64,000 bases of DNA from Saccharopolyspora rosea (GCF_025643595.1 NZ_CP102826.1:1550001-1614000); one strand, 5' to 3'. Positions 21,292 to 31,189 are shown, counted from the stretch's first letter. Numbers and translations are program-made. The notes: generated by a model not told the origin, from the sequence alone.

Positions 21292-21786
21292 GTGTCGACT
21301 GTGAAGGTCCTGCTGACTCGACTTGATCCCGACGTGCCGCTGCCGAGCTACGCCAAACCCGGCGATGCCGGGGCCGACCTGGTGACCACGCGGGACGTGG
21401 TCCTCCGACCGGGTGAACGAGTGCTGGTCGGAACCGGGGTGGCGGTGGCCCTGCCGGAGGGCTACGCCGGTTTCGTGCACCCGCGGTCCGGGCTGGCCGC
21501 CAAGGCGGGGTTGAGCATCGTCAACGCGCCCGGAACGATCGACTCCGGGTACCGGGGTGAGATCAAGGTCTGCCTGATCAACCATGATCGCTCGGAACCG
21601 CTGACGCTGCGGCGGGGCGACCGGATCGCCCAGCTCGTGGTGCAGAAGGTCGAGCACGCGGTATTCCACGAGGTGGAGGAGTTGCCGGAGTCGCTGCGCG
21701 GCGACGGCGGCTACGGGTCCACCGGTGGACACGAGGTGCTGGCGACCCTGGGGGACACCGGGGCCGAGCACAGGACGGAGGTCTGA
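21292..21786 (+). CDS. dut: Deoxyuridine 5'-triphosphate nucleotidohydrolase
   Basis: 164 residues. All five trimeric dUTPase motifs are present in order: PGDAGADL (I), PRSGLAAK (II), [11 protein letters not shown] (III), [10 protein letters not shown] (IV) and [10 protein letters not shown] (V). It hydrolyses dUTP to dUMP, keeping uracil out of DNA and supplying thymidylate synthesis. GTG 21292 is used because TAGTCT sits just upstream; GTG 21301 is an alternative. The DUF3710 gene follows 4 nt after the stop, so both are cotranscribed. Confidence 0.96.
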   Translation: MSTVKVLLTRLDPDVPLPSYAKPGDAGADLVTTRDVVLRPGERVLVGTGVAVALPEGYAGFVHPRSGLAAKAGLSIVNAPGTIDSGYRGEIKVCLINHDRSEPLTLRRGDRIAQLVVQKVEHAVFHEVEELPESLRGDGGYGSTGGHEVLATLGDTGAEHRTEV

Positions 21787-21790
21787 GGGG

Positions 21791-22417
21791 ATGTTCGGAT
21801 GGGGCCGCCGGCGGCGGGACGCGGAGCCCGGGGCGGTCGACGAGCCGGACGCGGCCGACGAGTACCCGCCGCAGGGCGGGCCGTACGACGCGACCGAGGC
21901 GCCCGACGACGGGGTGGAGCGGCTCGACCTGGGGTCGGTCCGGCTCCCGGTCCCCGAGGGCGGTCAGCTGCAGGTCGAGGTCGACCCGGCCGGACCGGTG
22001 CGCGCCGTGCACCTGGTCACCCAGGTCGGCCGGTTGACGGTCAGCGCTTTCGCCGCACCGCGCAGCGGCGACCTGTGGCCCGAGGTGAGCGAGGAACTCG
22101 CCGAGCAGCTGCGCGCCGACGGTGCGCGGGTGATCGCCGAGGAGGGTGACTGGGGAGTCGAGCTGGTGGCCGACTCGCCCAAGGCTGCGCTGCGGTTCGT
22201 CGGCGTCGACGGCCCGCGGTGGCTGCTGCGCGGTGTGGCGGCGGGCCCCGCCGAGCACGCCGAAGCCTGCACCAAGCTGCTGTACGCGGTGCTGGACGAG
22301 ACCGTCGTGGTGCGCGGGGAGGAGCCGCTGCCGGTCCGCACGCCGCTGCCGATCGAGCTGCCGGAGCCGATCCTGCGGCACATCCAGCAGGCGCAGACCA
22401 ACGGCCAGGCGGGCTGA
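21791..22417 (+). CDS. DUF3710 family protein
   Basis: 208 residues from ATG 21791, 4 nt after dut with GAGGGG before it. The acidic, disordered N-terminal 45 residues are followed by a conserved domain with VHLVTQVGRLTVSAFAAPRSGDLW and DGPRWLLRGV. It corresponds to Rv2696c, always next to dut in Actinobacteria. The function is unknown; the constant pairing hints at nucleotide or DNA metabolism. Confidence 0.9.
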   Translation: MFGWGRRRRDAEPGAVDEPDAADEYPPQGGPYDATEAPDDGVERLDLGSVRLPVPEGGQLQVEVDPAGPVRAVHLVTQVGRLTVSAFAAPRSGDLWPEVSEELAEQLRADGARVIAEEGDWGVELVADSPKAALRFVGVDGPRWLLRGVAAGPAEHAEACTKLLYAVLDETVVVRGEEPLPVRTPLPIELPEPILRHIQQAQTNGQAG

Positions 22418-22436
22418 ATTTCACTCCGCGCTGCTG

Positions 22437-22694
22437 ATGGCCGGGGCCGTGGCGTTCACCGCGGTGAAGCTGGCGGCGTACCTCTTCTACCTCGGCGTCC
22501 GTTCGCTGCGGGAACTGCGGCGGGCTCCCGGGGCGGTGCCCGCACCGGCGAGGACCAGCGGCTCGCGCGGTGCTGGGGTGGGCTTCGTCGCGTTGACGCT
22601 GACGGCCGACCTGTGGTGGCCGTTTTCGCCGGTCGGCTGGCCGCCGGCGCCCGGTGTCGGCGCCGCCAGCAGGTGGCCAGCGGGGCGACGCTGA
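22437..22694 (+). CDS. Possible small membrane protein
   Basis: An 85-residue frame from ATG 22437, 19 nt after the DUF3710 stop. It has a hydrophobic N-terminal segment (AVAFTAVKLAAYLFYLGV) and a second weaker one near residue 50. No ribosome site or known family is evident, and the last 20 residues are low complexity. It could be a real member of the dut transcript or a chance frame. Confidence 0.35.
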   Translation: MAGAVAFTAVKLAAYLFYLGVRSLRELRRAPGAVPAPARTSGSRGAGVGFVALTLTADLWWPFSPVGWPPAPGVGAASRWPAGRR

Positions 22695-22825
22695 TCGGGC
22701 TCGGCGGTGCGCTCGCGCTGCCGCAGAACTGACGCTGGGTGCCCGTCGAAGCCCGAAGTTGATCCGATCGTGCGGGTCAAGTCGAGAATGCCCGCAGGGC
22801 CGCGACTACCCGTCCGGCGCCGGGC

Positions 22826-22831
22826 TACGCT
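22826..22831 (+). promoter_or_regulatory. Candidate -10 box for the OB-fold/DUF3159 operon
   Basis: TACGCT about 50 nt before ATG 22882. Confidence 0.4.
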
Positions 22832-22881
22832 GGGGGCGCACGGGCTGCCAAGTCGAGCCCCGAGGCGCACAGGAGCGCTAG

Positions 22882-23259
22882 ATGAGCAAGACCGGCGGCG
22901 GTTATTGGCGCCGCCTCGTACGGCGGTTGACCAGTGACGTCAGCGAGCTCGACGCCGACGACCTCTCCGAGAGGTCCCAGGCGGGTGGCGCGCAGCGGGC
23001 GTGCGACTGCGAGTGCGGCCAGGAGGCCGTGGTGCTGGGACGGCTGCGCAGCGTCGGCCTGTCGCCCAAGGCGTCCGCGCCGACGTTGGAGGCCGAACTG
23101 TTCGACGGCACCGAGGGCGTGACCCTGGTGTGGCTCGGCCGGCGCAAGATCGCCGGGATCGAGCCGGGCCGCCTCATCAAGGCGCGCGGCCGCATCGCCG
23201 TCCGCGACGGCCGGAAGGTGTTGTACAACCCCTACTACGAGCTGCAGAACACCGCATGA
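22882..23259 (+). CDS. OB-fold nucleic acid-binding domain protein
   Basis: 125 residues from ATG 22882 with AGGAGCG upstream. After a basic N-terminus and a Cys-bearing stretch (CDCECGQE), an OB fold spans about residues 50-115, with VVLGRLRSVGL, VTLVWLGRRKIAGIEPG and YNPYYEL. It is the counterpart of Rv2694c. OB folds of this RecG-wedge-like type bind nucleic acid. The next gene overlaps by 4 nt (ATGA), so they are coupled. Confidence 0.88.
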   Translation: MSKTGGGYWRRLVRRLTSDVSELDADDLSERSQAGGAQRACDCECGQEAVVLGRLRSVGLSPKASAPTLEAELFDGTEGVTLVWLGRRKIAGIEPGRLIKARGRIAVRDGRKVLYNPYYELQNTA

Positions 23260-23981
23260 GCGAACACAGCGCATCGGCCTCCGAGAGCGGGGTCACCGCC
23301 CAGGGCAGGACCGACGACCAGCACGCGGGTCAGGACGCGGAGAAGACCCTGCTGGAGCAGATGGGCGGTATCAGCGGGCTCGCCTACTCGGCGGTGCCCA
23401 TCGTCGTCTTCGTCGTGGTGAGCGCCCTGACGAGCCTGATGCCCGCCATCTGGGCGTCGATCGGAGCCGCGGTGCTGATCGCGGTGATCCGGCTGGTCCG
23501 CAAGGAGCCGCTGCAACCGGCGATCTCCGGTGTGCTGGGCGTGGCGGTGTGCTCCTTCATCGCCTACCGCTCCGGCGAGGTCCGCGGTTTCTTCCTGCTG
23601 GGCATCTGGACCAGCCTGGTCTACGGCGGGGTCTTCCTGGCCTCGGTGGTGGTGCGGTGGCCGTTGGTCGGGGTGGCCTGGTCGCTGCTGAACAGCCTCG
23701 GCTTCTCCTGGCGCAAGCACCGGCGGGCGATGCTCGGCTACGACCTCGCCACGCTGGCGTGGACCGTCGTGTTCGCGGCGAAGTACGTCGTGCAGCAGTG
23801 GTTGTACGACTCCGACCAGACCGGTTGGCTGGCGTTCGCCCGCATCGCGATGGGCTATCCGCTGACCGGCCTCGCGCTCGTCGTGACGATCTGGGCCGTC
23901 CGCCGCGCCGCCAAGGTCGCCGAGGAGGTCGCCGCCGAGGAGGAGGCGGCCGCGGCCCGCTCCGGACCGGCGGCGGGTTGA
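23256..23981 (+). CDS. DUF3159 family membrane protein
   Basis: 241 residues from ATG 23256. A polar N-terminus of about 40 residues is followed by six membrane segments and an Ala/Glu-rich C-terminal tail. The family corresponds to Rv2693c and is found only next to the OB-fold gene in many actinobacteria. Function unknown; the pairing of a membrane protein with a nucleic-acid-binding partner is notable. A hairpin terminator follows 9 nt after the stop. Confidence 0.88.
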   Translation: MSEHSASASESGVTAQGRTDDQHAGQDAEKTLLEQMGGISGLAYSAVPIVVFVVVSALTSLMPAIWASIGAAVLIAVIRLVRKEPLQPAISGVLGVAVCSFIAYRSGEVRGFFLLGIWTSLVYGGVFLASVVVRWPLVGVAWSLLNSLGFSWRKHRRAMLGYDLATLAWTVVFAAKYVVQQWLYDSDQTGWLAFARIAMGYPLTGLALVVTIWAVRRAAKVAEEVAAEEEAAAARSGPAAG

Positions 23982-23989
23982 CGCGCGAA

Positions 23990-24014
23990 CGCGGGTGCCG
24001 CGATGGCACCCGCG
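23990..24014. terminator. Hairpin terminator between DUF3159 and TrkA genes
   Basis: A 10-bp perfect stem (23990-23999 with 24005-24014), 5-nt loop, between convergent genes. Confidence 0.7.
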
Positions 24015-24059
24015 CCCGGAATTCTCAGCACGCCGACCGCGGCGGCGTCGGCCCCGTGG

Positions 24060-24737
24060 TCAGGACTGCGGTTCCTCGGCCTGGTCGCTGACGATCGCGC
24101 GGATCTCCTGCTCGACGTCGGCGGTGGCCACGAAGAGCATCTCGTCGCCGATCTCCAGCGGGTCGTCGGCCTGGGGGACGATGACCCGGCCGCCGCGCAG
24201 GATCGTCACCAGCGCCGCGTCGGCGGGCAGCGCCAGGTCCCGGACCCGGCGCCCGGCCAGCGGAGTGCTGTCCGGGAGCGTGACCTCGACCAGGTTGGCC
24301 TGCCCCTGGCGCAGCGTCATCAGGTGCACCAGGTCGCCGACGTTGACCGCCTCCTCGACCATGGCGGCCAGCATCCGCGGCGTGGAGACCGCGACGTCCA
24401 CGCCCCACGCCTCGGTGAACAGCCACTCGTTGCCGGGGTCGTTCACCCGGGCCACCACGCGGCGCACCGCGAACTCGGTCTTGGACAGCAGCGAGACCAC
24501 CAGGTTGACCTTGTCGTCGCCGGTGGCCGCGATGACCACGTCGCAGGACTGCAGTCCCGCCTCCTCCAGGGACGCCAGCTCGCACGCGTCGGCCAGCACC
24601 CACTCGGCGTCCGGGATCGCCTTGGGCTGGTAGCTCTGCGGATTGCGCTCGATGAGCATGACCTCGTGGTCGCCTTCGAGCAGTTCCCGCGCGATGGACC
24701 GGCCGACCGCGCCGGCGCCCGCGATCGCGATGCGCAT
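24060..24737 (-). CDS. TrkA family potassium uptake regulatory protein (second of pair)
   Basis: 225 residues from ATG 24737. An N-terminal RCK/TrkA_N Rossmann domain with AGAGAVGRSIARELL binds NAD(H) or nucleotides. A TrkA_C domain covers about residues 140-215. It corresponds to CeoB/Rv2691. Such proteins gate Trk/Ktr K+ channels. The start overlaps the upstream paralogue's stop (TGATG), so the two are coupled and likely form a heteromeric regulator. No channel gene is beside them; the permease across the divergent promoter is a different family. Confidence 0.92.
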   Translation of the reverse strand: MRIAIAGAGAVGRSIARELLEGDHEVMLIERNPQSYQPKAIPDAEWVLADACELASLEEAGLQSCDVVIAATGDDKVNLVVSLLSKTEFAVRRVVARVNDPGNEWLFTEAWGVDVAVSTPRMLAAMVEEAVNVGDLVHLMTLRQGQANLVEVTLPDSTPLAGRRVRDLALPADAALVTILRGGRVIVPQADDPLEIGDEMLFVATADVEQEIRAIVSDQAEEPQS

Positions 24738-25402
24738 CACTCGCTCTCCTCGGGGGTGCGTCGGGCCGCCGCCGTGACGTCGGTGACCGTGCCCGACAGC
24801 GCGGCCACGTACACGGTGTCGTCGGCCTGGATCACGGTCTTGGGCTCGGGCAGGATGCCGTCGCCGAACCGCATGATGAAGGCGACGCGCGCGCCGGTCG
24901 CGCCCTCCAGCTCGGCGACCCGCCGCCCGACCCACTTCTCGTGCAGCGGCAGCTGCAGCACCGCGACGGTCCCGGACGGTTCCCGCCACGCGGTGGCCAC
25001 GCCTTCGGGCAGCAGCATCCGCAGGAAGCGGTCGGTCGTCCACGGCACCGTCGCCACGGTCGGGATGCCCAGGCGCTGGTACACCTCGGCGCGCTTGGGG
25101 TCGTAGATGCGGGCCACCACGTGCTCGACGCCGAACGTCTCGCGGGCGACCCGGGCCGACACGATGTTGGAGTTGTCGCCGTTGGACACGGCGGCGAACG
25201 CCGCGGCCTGCTCGATGCCCGCTTCGACCAGGATGTCCCGGTCGAAGCCGTTTCCGGTAACCTGTCGCCCGTGGAAGTCCCTGCCCAGTCGGTGGAACGC
25301 CTGGGGGTTCTTGTCCACCACGGCGACGGTGTGATCGAGCCGCTGCAGGGCCGCGGCCAGGGAGGCCCCGACCCGGCCGCAACCCATGATCACGACGTGC
25401 AC
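24737..25402 (-). CDS. TrkA family potassium uptake regulatory protein (first of pair)
   Basis: 221 residues from GTG 25402, supported by AGGAG 7 nt upstream; a GTG nine nt further in is possible. The RCK_N motif is MGCGRVGASLAAAL, followed by the acidic ribose-binding residue in VVDKNP, and a TrkA_C domain forms the C-terminal third. It corresponds to CeoC/Rv2692. The strand pair and order match M. tuberculosis. Confidence 0.92.
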   Translation of the reverse strand: MHVVIMGCGRVGASLAAALQRLDHTVAVVDKNPQAFHRLGRDFHGRQVTGNGFDRDILVEAGIEQAAAFAAVSNGDNSNIVSARVARETFGVEHVVARIYDPKRAEVYQRLGIPTVATVPWTTDRFLRMLLPEGVATAWREPSGTVAVLQLPLHEKWVGRRVAELEGATGARVAFIMRFGDGILPEPKTVIQADDTVYVAALSGTVTDVTAAARRTPEESE

Positions 25403-25632
25403 GACCTGTCTCCTCGCTGCGGGCTTGCTCCGGCGACCTCGACGGATGCCGAGATCACGGCTGTTAGCGCGACGGTACCCGGGTGGGCGTCGACGTGAGG
25501 CGGCGCGCACCCGTGGGCTCCGGGCTGGTGCACCGTACCGGGTGAGGCGCTCGCGCGGCAGGGGTGGGCGTGCTGATGTGACGTGAGCACAATTCCGCCA
25601 GCCGCACCCACAAGGGTGCCCGGGGTTGCGCT

Positions 25633-25638
25633 TACGCT
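25633..25638 (+). promoter_or_regulatory. -10 box of the APC permease giving a predicted leaderless mRNA
   Basis: TACGCT ends 7 nt before GTG 25646. Confidence 0.5.
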
Positions 25639-25645
25639 CTGTGCC

Positions 25646-27655
25646 GTGTCCAAGCTCGCAACCGCGAAACGGTTGATCGTCGGTCGGCCGTTCCGCAGCG
25701 ACCGCCTTTCGCACACGCTGCTGTCCAAACGCATCGCGCTGCCGGTGTTCTCCTCCGACGCCATGTCCAGTGTGGCGTACGCGCCCGAGGAGATCCTGCT
25801 CGTGCTGTCCACCGCCGGGATCTCCGCGTACTCGGTGAGCCCGTGGATCGGGGTGCTGGTCGCGCTGGTGATGGTCACCGTCGTGGCCTCGTACCGCCAG
25901 AACGTCCGGGCCTACACCTCCGGTGGCGGCGACTACGAGGTGGCCAGCGTCAACCACGGGCGCCAGTGGGGGCTCGTGGTGGCCAGCGCGTTGCTCGTCG
26001 ACTACATCCTCACCGTCGCGGTGTCGATCTCCTCCGCCGCTGCCAACATCGGCTCGGTCATCCCGTTCGTCGCCACGCACAAGGTGCTGTTCGCCGTGGG
26101 GGCCATCGTCCTGCTCACGGCGATGAACCTGCGGGGCGTGCGGGAGTCCGGCTCGCTGTTCGCGATCCCCACCTACGCGTTCGTCGTCGGCATCCTCGGC
26201 ATGATCGGCTGGGGCCTGTTCCGCTCGTTCGTGCTCGGTGACCACCCGCGCGCCGAGAGCGCCGGATTCGTCATGGTCGGCGAGCACCAGCAGATGGCCG
26301 GTGCGGCGTTCGTGTTCCTGGTGCTGCGCGCGTTCTCCTCCGGCAGCGCGGCGCTGACCGGTGTGGAGGCGATCAGCAACGGCGTGCCGGCGTTCCGCAA
26401 GCCCAAGTCCCGGAACGCGGCCACCACGCTGGCCCTGATGGGCGGCATCGCGGTCGTCATGTTCCTGGGCCTGATCATGCTGGCCCGGATCACCGGTGCG
26501 ATCGTCGCCGACGACCCGGCGCACCAGCTGATCGGCGCTCCGCCGAACTACGAGCAGAAAACGCTGATCGCGCAGCTGGCCGGGGCGGTGTTCAGCGGTT
26601 TCACGCCCGGTATCTGGTACCTGGTGTTCTTCACCGGGCTGATCCTGGTGCTGGCCGCCAACACCGCCTTCAACGGTTTCCCGGTGCTGGGGTCGATCCT
26701 GGCGCAGGACCGGTTCCTGCCGCGGCAGCTGCACACCCGGGGCGACCGGCTGGCGTTCTCCAACGGCATCCTGTTCCTGGCCGCCGGCGCGATCATCCTC
26801 GTGTTCGCCTTCCAAGCCGAGGTCACCAGGCTGATCCAGCTCTACATCGTCGGCGTGTTCGTGTCCTTCGTGCTCAGCCAGAGCGGCATGATCCGGCACT
26901 GGAACCGGAAGCTGCGCGCGGAGACCGACCCGGCGGCGCGTCGGCGGATGCGGCGTTCGCAGCTGATCAACTCGATCGGTCTGGTGATGACCGCCAGCGT
27001 GCTGGTGATCGTGCTGATCACCAAGTTCACCCAGGGCGCGTGGATCGCGATCACCGCGATGGCCGCCATCTACCTGCTGATGACCGCCATCCACCGGCAC
27101 TACGACCGGGTCACGGCCGAGCTGGAGCGGCAGGAGGCCGACGCGGTGCTGCCGTCCCGCAACCACGCCCTGGTGCTGGTCTCCAAGCTGCACCTGCCGA
27201 CGATGCGGGCGATCGCCTACGCCCGCGCGACGCGCCCGGACGAGCTGGAGGGCGTCACCGTCAACGTGGACGACGAGGACACCCGTGAACTCGTCGCCCG
27301 CTGGGAGCACGAGAACCTGCCGGTGCCGCTGAAGGTGCTGGAGTCGCCGTACCGGGAGATCACCCGGCCGGTGCTGGACTACGTCAAGCGGATCCGGCGG
27401 GACAGCCCGCGCGACGTGGTCACCGTGTTCATCCCCGAGTACGTCGTCGGGCACTGGTGGGAGCAGCTGCTGCACAACCAGAGCGCCCTGCGGCTCAAGA
27501 GCCGGCTGCTCTTCCAGCCCGGGGTGATGGTCACCAGCGTGCCGTGGCAGCTGGAGTCGTCCGAGCGCGTGCGGCGCGTGGTGCGTCCGGCGTCGATGCC
27601 CGGTGCCGCGCGGCGCGGTCTCGGCGTGGAGCGGAAGGGGAGCGAGCGCCGGTGA
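25646..27655 (+). CDS. APC family amino acid/cation permease
   Basis: 669 residues from GTG 25646 (VSKLATAKR); an upstream GTG at 25583 would put the -10 box inside the gene. About twelve membrane helices occupy residues 35-480. The helix-1 signature FSSDAMSSVAYAPEEIL is that of a KUP/APC-like subgroup. The C-terminal 170 residues are soluble, with repeated HLPTMRAIAYAR and VLESPYREI segments, perhaps a regulatory domain. It is the counterpart of Rv2690c. The substrate is unknown. Divergence from the TrkA pair suggests, but does not prove, cation transport. Confidence 0.88.
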   Translation: MSKLATAKRLIVGRPFRSDRLSHTLLSKRIALPVFSSDAMSSVAYAPEEILLVLSTAGISAYSVSPWIGVLVALVMVTVVASYRQNVRAYTSGGGDYEVASVNHGRQWGLVVASALLVDYILTVAVSISSAAANIGSVIPFVATHKVLFAVGAIVLLTAMNLRGVRESGSLFAIPTYAFVVGILGMIGWGLFRSFVLGDHPRAESAGFVMVGEHQQMAGAAFVFLVLRAFSSGSAALTGVEAISNGVPAFRKPKSRNAATTLALMGGIAVVMFLGLIMLARITGAIVADDPAHQLIGAPPNYEQKTLIAQLAGAVFSGFTPGIWYLVFFTGLILVLAANTAFNGFPVLGSILAQDRFLPRQLHTRGDRLAFSNGILFLAAGAIILVFAFQAEVTRLIQLYIVGVFVSFVLSQSGMIRHWNRKLRAETDPAARRRMRRSQLINSIGLVMTASVLVIVLITKFTQGAWIAITAMAAIYLLMTAIHRHYDRVTAELERQEADAVLPSRNHALVLVSKLHLPTMRAIAYARATRPDELEGVTVNVDDEDTRELVARWEHENLPVPLKVLESPYREITRPVLDYVKRIRRDSPRDVVTVFIPEYVVGHWWEQLLHNQSALRLKSRLLFQPGVMVTSVPWQLESSERVRRVVRPASMPGAARRGLGVERKGSERR

Positions 27656-28896
27656 CCGACAAGCCGGACTGGACCGGTCGGAGGCTGCGGGTCGAGATCG
27701 GCCCGGTGGCGCACGGAGGCCACTGCGTGGCCCGGCACGAGGGGCGGGTGGTGTTCGTCCGCCACGCGCTGCCGGGCGAGGTCGTGGTGGCCGAGGTCAC
27801 CGAGGACGCCGGCGGCGGGTTCTGCCGCGCCGACGCCGTCGAGGTGGTCACCGCCGCGCCGGGCCGGGTGGCGCCGCCGTGCCCGCTGGCGGACATGGCG
27901 CTGGGTCGCGACCGCTGCGGCGGCTGCGACTGGCAGCACGCGGACGCCGGGACCCAGCGCGAGCTGAAGGCGGCCGTCATCGCCGAGCAGCTGCAGCGCA
28001 TCGCCGGGATCGAGCGCGACGTGCAGGTGCGGGAGCTGCCGGGCGGCCCGCTGCGCTGGCGCACCCGCGCGCGCCTGGCGGTGGACCGCCGGGGCCGGGC
28101 CGGGTTCCGCGCGCACCGCAGTCACCGGGTCGTTCCGGTCGACGACTGCCCGATCACCGTCGAGGGGGCTCTCGACGGGGTCACCGGGCGCCGCTGGCGT
28201 CCCGGGGCCGAGCTCGGCGTCGCCCGCGACGCCGACGGCGAGGTGCACGTGTCCGCCGTCGACCACAAGCCGCAGCGCCGCCGCAGCCGGGCGGTGACCC
28301 GGCAGGTGAGCGGGAGCGGGGTGGCCCGGGAGACCGCCGCCGGGCGGTCGTTCCAGGTCGCCGCGCAGGGCTTCTGGCAGGTGCACCACGCCGCGGCGGA
28401 GGTGTTCGCGCAGGTCGTCGCGAGGTTCGCGGCAGCGCCGGAGGGAGGCGCGGCGTGGGACCTCTACGGCGGTGTGGGCCTGTTCGCCGCGCCGCTGGCC
28501 GAGCAGGTCGGGCCGACGGGTTCCGTGCTGCTGGTCGAGTCGTCGCGGCAGGCGGTCGAGGACGCCGTGGCGAACCTGCGCGACCTGCCGCAGGTGGACT
28601 TCCGCGCCGGGCTCGTCGAGCACGTGCTCGACGACACGTCCGTGCCGTCGCCGGACGTCGTGGTGCTCGACCCGCCGCGCAAGGGCGCCGGCCGCGCGGT
28701 CGTGGACGCGATCACGGCGCGTCGCCCGCGCCGCGTCGTGCACGTCGCGTGCGATCCGGCCGCGCTGGCGCGGGACGTGGGGCTGTTCGAGGAGCGCGGC
28801 TACCGGCTGGGCGAGCTCGAAGCCTTCGACGCCTTTCCCATGACTCACCACGTCGAGTGCATCGCGCTGTTGGAGCGTGATCCTTCCGGGGAGTGA
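27652..28896 (+). CDS. Class I SAM-dependent RNA methyltransferase (TrmA/RlmD family)
   Basis: 414 residues from GTG 27652, overlapping the permease stop by 4 nt. An N-terminal TRAM RNA-binding domain covers residues 10-68. Cys77, Cys89 and Cys92 resemble the iron-sulfur ligands of RlmD. A central RNA-binding part precedes the Rossmann core with DLYGGVGLFAAPL, the DPPRKG motif, and the nucleophilic Cys367 in HVACDPAAL. Enzymes of this family make 5-methyluridine in rRNA or tRNA. It corresponds to Rv2689c. The target base is not determinable from sequence. Confidence 0.92.
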   Translation: MTDKPDWTGRRLRVEIGPVAHGGHCVARHEGRVVFVRHALPGEVVVAEVTEDAGGGFCRADAVEVVTAAPGRVAPPCPLADMALGRDRCGGCDWQHADAGTQRELKAAVIAEQLQRIAGIERDVQVRELPGGPLRWRTRARLAVDRRGRAGFRAHRSHRVVPVDDCPITVEGALDGVTGRRWRPGAELGVARDADGEVHVSAVDHKPQRRRSRAVTRQVSGSGVARETAAGRSFQVAAQGFWQVHHAAAEVFAQVVARFAAAPEGGAAWDLYGGVGLFAAPLAEQVGPTGSVLLVESSRQAVEDAVANLRDLPQVDFRAGLVEHVLDDTSVPSPDVVVLDPPRKGAGRAVVDAITARRPRRVVHVACDPAALARDVGLFEERGYRLGELEAFDAFPMTHHVECIALLERDPSGE

Positions 28897-29049
28897 ATTC
28901 CGGTTACTGCGCGTACCCGGTCTCACGCGTCGGTGCGGCTCCGCATTCGCCGGTCGTGTCCTGGTGGGTCACGATGGCACTCGGAAAGAGCCTGACCACG
29001 ACAGACGTCGGCGTGCCGAACCTTGCCGGGGCGCTCCAGGGCGCCTCCG

Positions 29050-29055
29050 TAGACT
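29050..29055 (+). promoter_or_regulatory. Candidate -10 box of dxs
   Basis: TAGACT, about 98 nt before GTG 29153, giving a leader of about 90 nt. The -35 is weak. Confidence 0.4.
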
Positions 29056-29152
29056 GGGGCCCGGCCCGCATCGCGGAGACCGCCAGGCACGCAGCCACGC
29101 CGGCGCTCGGCATGCGAGAGAACCCGACCGGCACGACGAGTGAGGTGGAGCG

Positions 29153-31096
29153 GTGACGCTGCTGGAATCCGTGCAGAGTCCGGCCGACGTCAAACGCCTG
29201 CGGCACGGTGAGCTGGTGCAGCTGGCCGCCGAGATCAGGTCCTTTCTGATCGAGAAGGTGTCGCGCACGGGCGGGCACCTCGGGCCCAACCTGGGCGCGG
29301 TCGAGCTGACCCTGGCGGTCCACCGGGTCTTCGACTCCCCGCGCGACGCCGTCGTCTTCGACACCGGTCACCAGGCTTACGTGCACAAGATCCTCACCGG
29401 TCGCCAGGACGGCTTCGACCGGCTGCGCAAGCGGGACGGCCTGTCCGGCTACCCGTCGCGCGCCGAGAGCGAGCACGACCTGGTCGAGAACAGCCACGCC
29501 TCGACCGCGCTGTCCTACGCCGACGGACTGGCGCGCTCGTTCCAGCTCACGCGCTCCGGCCAGCACGTCTGCGCGGTCGTCGGCGACGGCGCGCTCACCG
29601 GCGGCATGTGCTGGGAGGCGCTGAACAACATCGCTGCCGACCAGGAGCGGCCGGTGGTGATCGTGGTCAACGACAACGGGCGCTCCTACGCGCCGACCAT
29701 CGGCGGTCTCGCCGAGCACCTCACCGCGCTGCGGCTGAACCCGAGCTACGAACGGGCGTTGGAGAGCGGGCGCCGCACGCTGCGCAACCTGCCCGTGGTC
29801 GGTCGTTCGCTGTACACCGGTCTGCACGCGGCCAAGAGCGGCATCAAGGACGCGATCAGCCCGCAGGTGATGTTCTCCGATCTGGGCATCAAGTACCTCG
29901 GCCCGGTCGACGGGCACGACCTGCGCGCCATGGAGCACGCGCTGTCCATGGCGAAGTCCTTCGGCGGGCCGGTGATCGTGCACGCGGTCACCCGCAAGGG
30001 CAACGGCTTCGCGCCCGCCGAGAACGACCAGGCCGAGCAGATGCACCAGGTCAAGGTCATCAATCCGGAAACCGGCCTGCCCACCAAGCCCGCGCCCAAG
30101 AGCTGGACCGACGTCTACTCCGACGAACTGGTCCGCATCGGGGCGGAACGGCCGGACGTGGTGGCCATCACCGCGGCGATGCTCGGCCCGACCGGGCTCA
30201 ACAGGTTCGCCGACGCCTACCCGGAGCGCTGCATCGACGTCGGCATCGCCGAGCAGCACGCCATGACCTCCGCCGCCGGGCTGGCGATGGGCGGGATGCA
30301 CCCGGTGTTCGCGGTGTACTCGACGTTCCTGAACCGGGCCTTCGACCAGCTGCTGATGGACGTGGCGCTGCACCGGCAGCCGGTCACCATCACCCTGGAC
30401 CGCTCCGGGATCACCGGCGAAGACGGTGCCAGCCACAACGGCATGTGGGACCTGTCGATCCTGGGACTCGTCCCGGGAATCCGGGTCGCCGCGCCGCGCG
30501 ACGCGGTCACCCTGCGCGAGGAGCTGCGCGAGGCGGTCGCGGTCGACGACGGCCCGACCGTGCTGCGGTTCGCCAAGGGCTCGGTGATCGAGGAAGTCCC
30601 GGCCGTCGAGCGCACCGGCGGCGTCGACGTGCTGCGCCACCCGACGGCCGGTGAGGACCGGGACGTGCTGCTGGTCGCCGTCGGCGCCTTCGCGAAGACC
30701 GCGGTGGCCGCCGCCGCGCGGCTGGCCGCGCAGGGCATCGGCGTCACCGTGGTCGACCCCCGGTGGGCGCTGCCGGTGCCGGAGCGGATCGTCGAGCTGG
30801 CCGCCGAGCACCGCCTGGTGGTGACGCTGGAGGACTGCGGCAGGCACGGCGGTTTCGGCTGGTCGCTGGCTGCTGCGCTGCGCGACGCGGAGGTCGACGT
30901 CCCGCTGCGCGACCTGGCGGTGCCGAACCGCTTCCTCGCGCACGCCTCGCGCGACGAGGTGCTCGCCGAGCTCGGCCTGACCGACCAGGACATCGCTCGT
31001 CGCATCACCGAGTGGGTCGTGGACCGCACCGCGGCGCCCGAGGTCGCGCTGCGCCTGGCGACCGAGGGCGAGCAGCCTCCCGCGGCCAACGGCTGA
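29153..31096 (+). CDS. dxs: 1-deoxy-D-xylulose-5-phosphate synthase
   Basis: 647 residues from GTG 29153 with GAGG/GGAG upstream. It condenses pyruvate with glyceraldehyde 3-phosphate, the first step of the MEP isoprenoid pathway. The TPP-binding motif is [16 protein letters not shown] near residue 143. The N-terminal [15 protein letters not shown] segment reads [16 protein letters not shown], the Tkt_Pyr domain has [17 protein letters not shown], and [18 protein letters not shown] follows. Length fits the family. It is monocistronic between the methylase and a two-component system. Confidence 0.97.
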   Translation: MTLLESVQSPADVKRLRHGELVQLAAEIRSFLIEKVSRTGGHLGPNLGAVELTLAVHRVFDSPRDAVVFDTGHQAYVHKILTGRQDGFDRLRKRDGLSGYPSRAESEHDLVENSHASTALSYADGLARSFQLTRSGQHVCAVVGDGALTGGMCWEALNNIAADQERPVVIVVNDNGRSYAPTIGGLAEHLTALRLNPSYERALESGRRTLRNLPVVGRSLYTGLHAAKSGIKDAISPQVMFSDLGIKYLGPVDGHDLRAMEHALSMAKSFGGPVIVHAVTRKGNGFAPAENDQAEQMHQVKVINPETGLPTKPAPKSWTDVYSDELVRIGAERPDVVAITAAMLGPTGLNRFADAYPERCIDVGIAEQHAMTSAAGLAMGGMHPVFAVYSTFLNRAFDQLLMDVALHRQPVTITLDRSGITGEDGASHNGMWDLSILGLVPGIRVAAPRDAVTLREELREAVAVDDGPTVLRFAKGSVIEEVPAVERTGGVDVLRHPTAGEDRDVLLVAVGAFAKTAVAAAARLAAQGIGVTVVDPRWALPVPERIVELAAEHRLVVTLEDCGRHGGFGWSLAAALRDAEVDVPLRDLAVPNRFLAHASRDEVLAELGLTDQDIARRITEWVVDRTAAPEVALRLATEGEQPPAANG

Positions 31097-31189
31097 ACCC
31101 CGAGCGGCCATCAACCGGCGACCGGTCGGGGTGGGCCGCGGTGGGCGTTCCTGCGCGGTTCACCGTGACCGCTGTGGCAGGGTGAACAC

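Noticed and set aside
24737..27475. A 912-residue minus-strand frame covering the APC permease
   Set aside because: Only its last 221 residues (from GTG 25402) are a real TrkA protein; the rest is a low-complexity shadow of the permease gene.
28974..29156. 60-codon frame overlapping the dxs start by 4 nt, as if translationally coupled
   Set aside because: No ribosome site, no recognisable family, and the likely dxs -10 box (29050-29055) lies inside it.
31097..31132. 7-bp inverted repeat after dxs
   Set aside because: Stem too short and loop too long to call a terminator with confidence.
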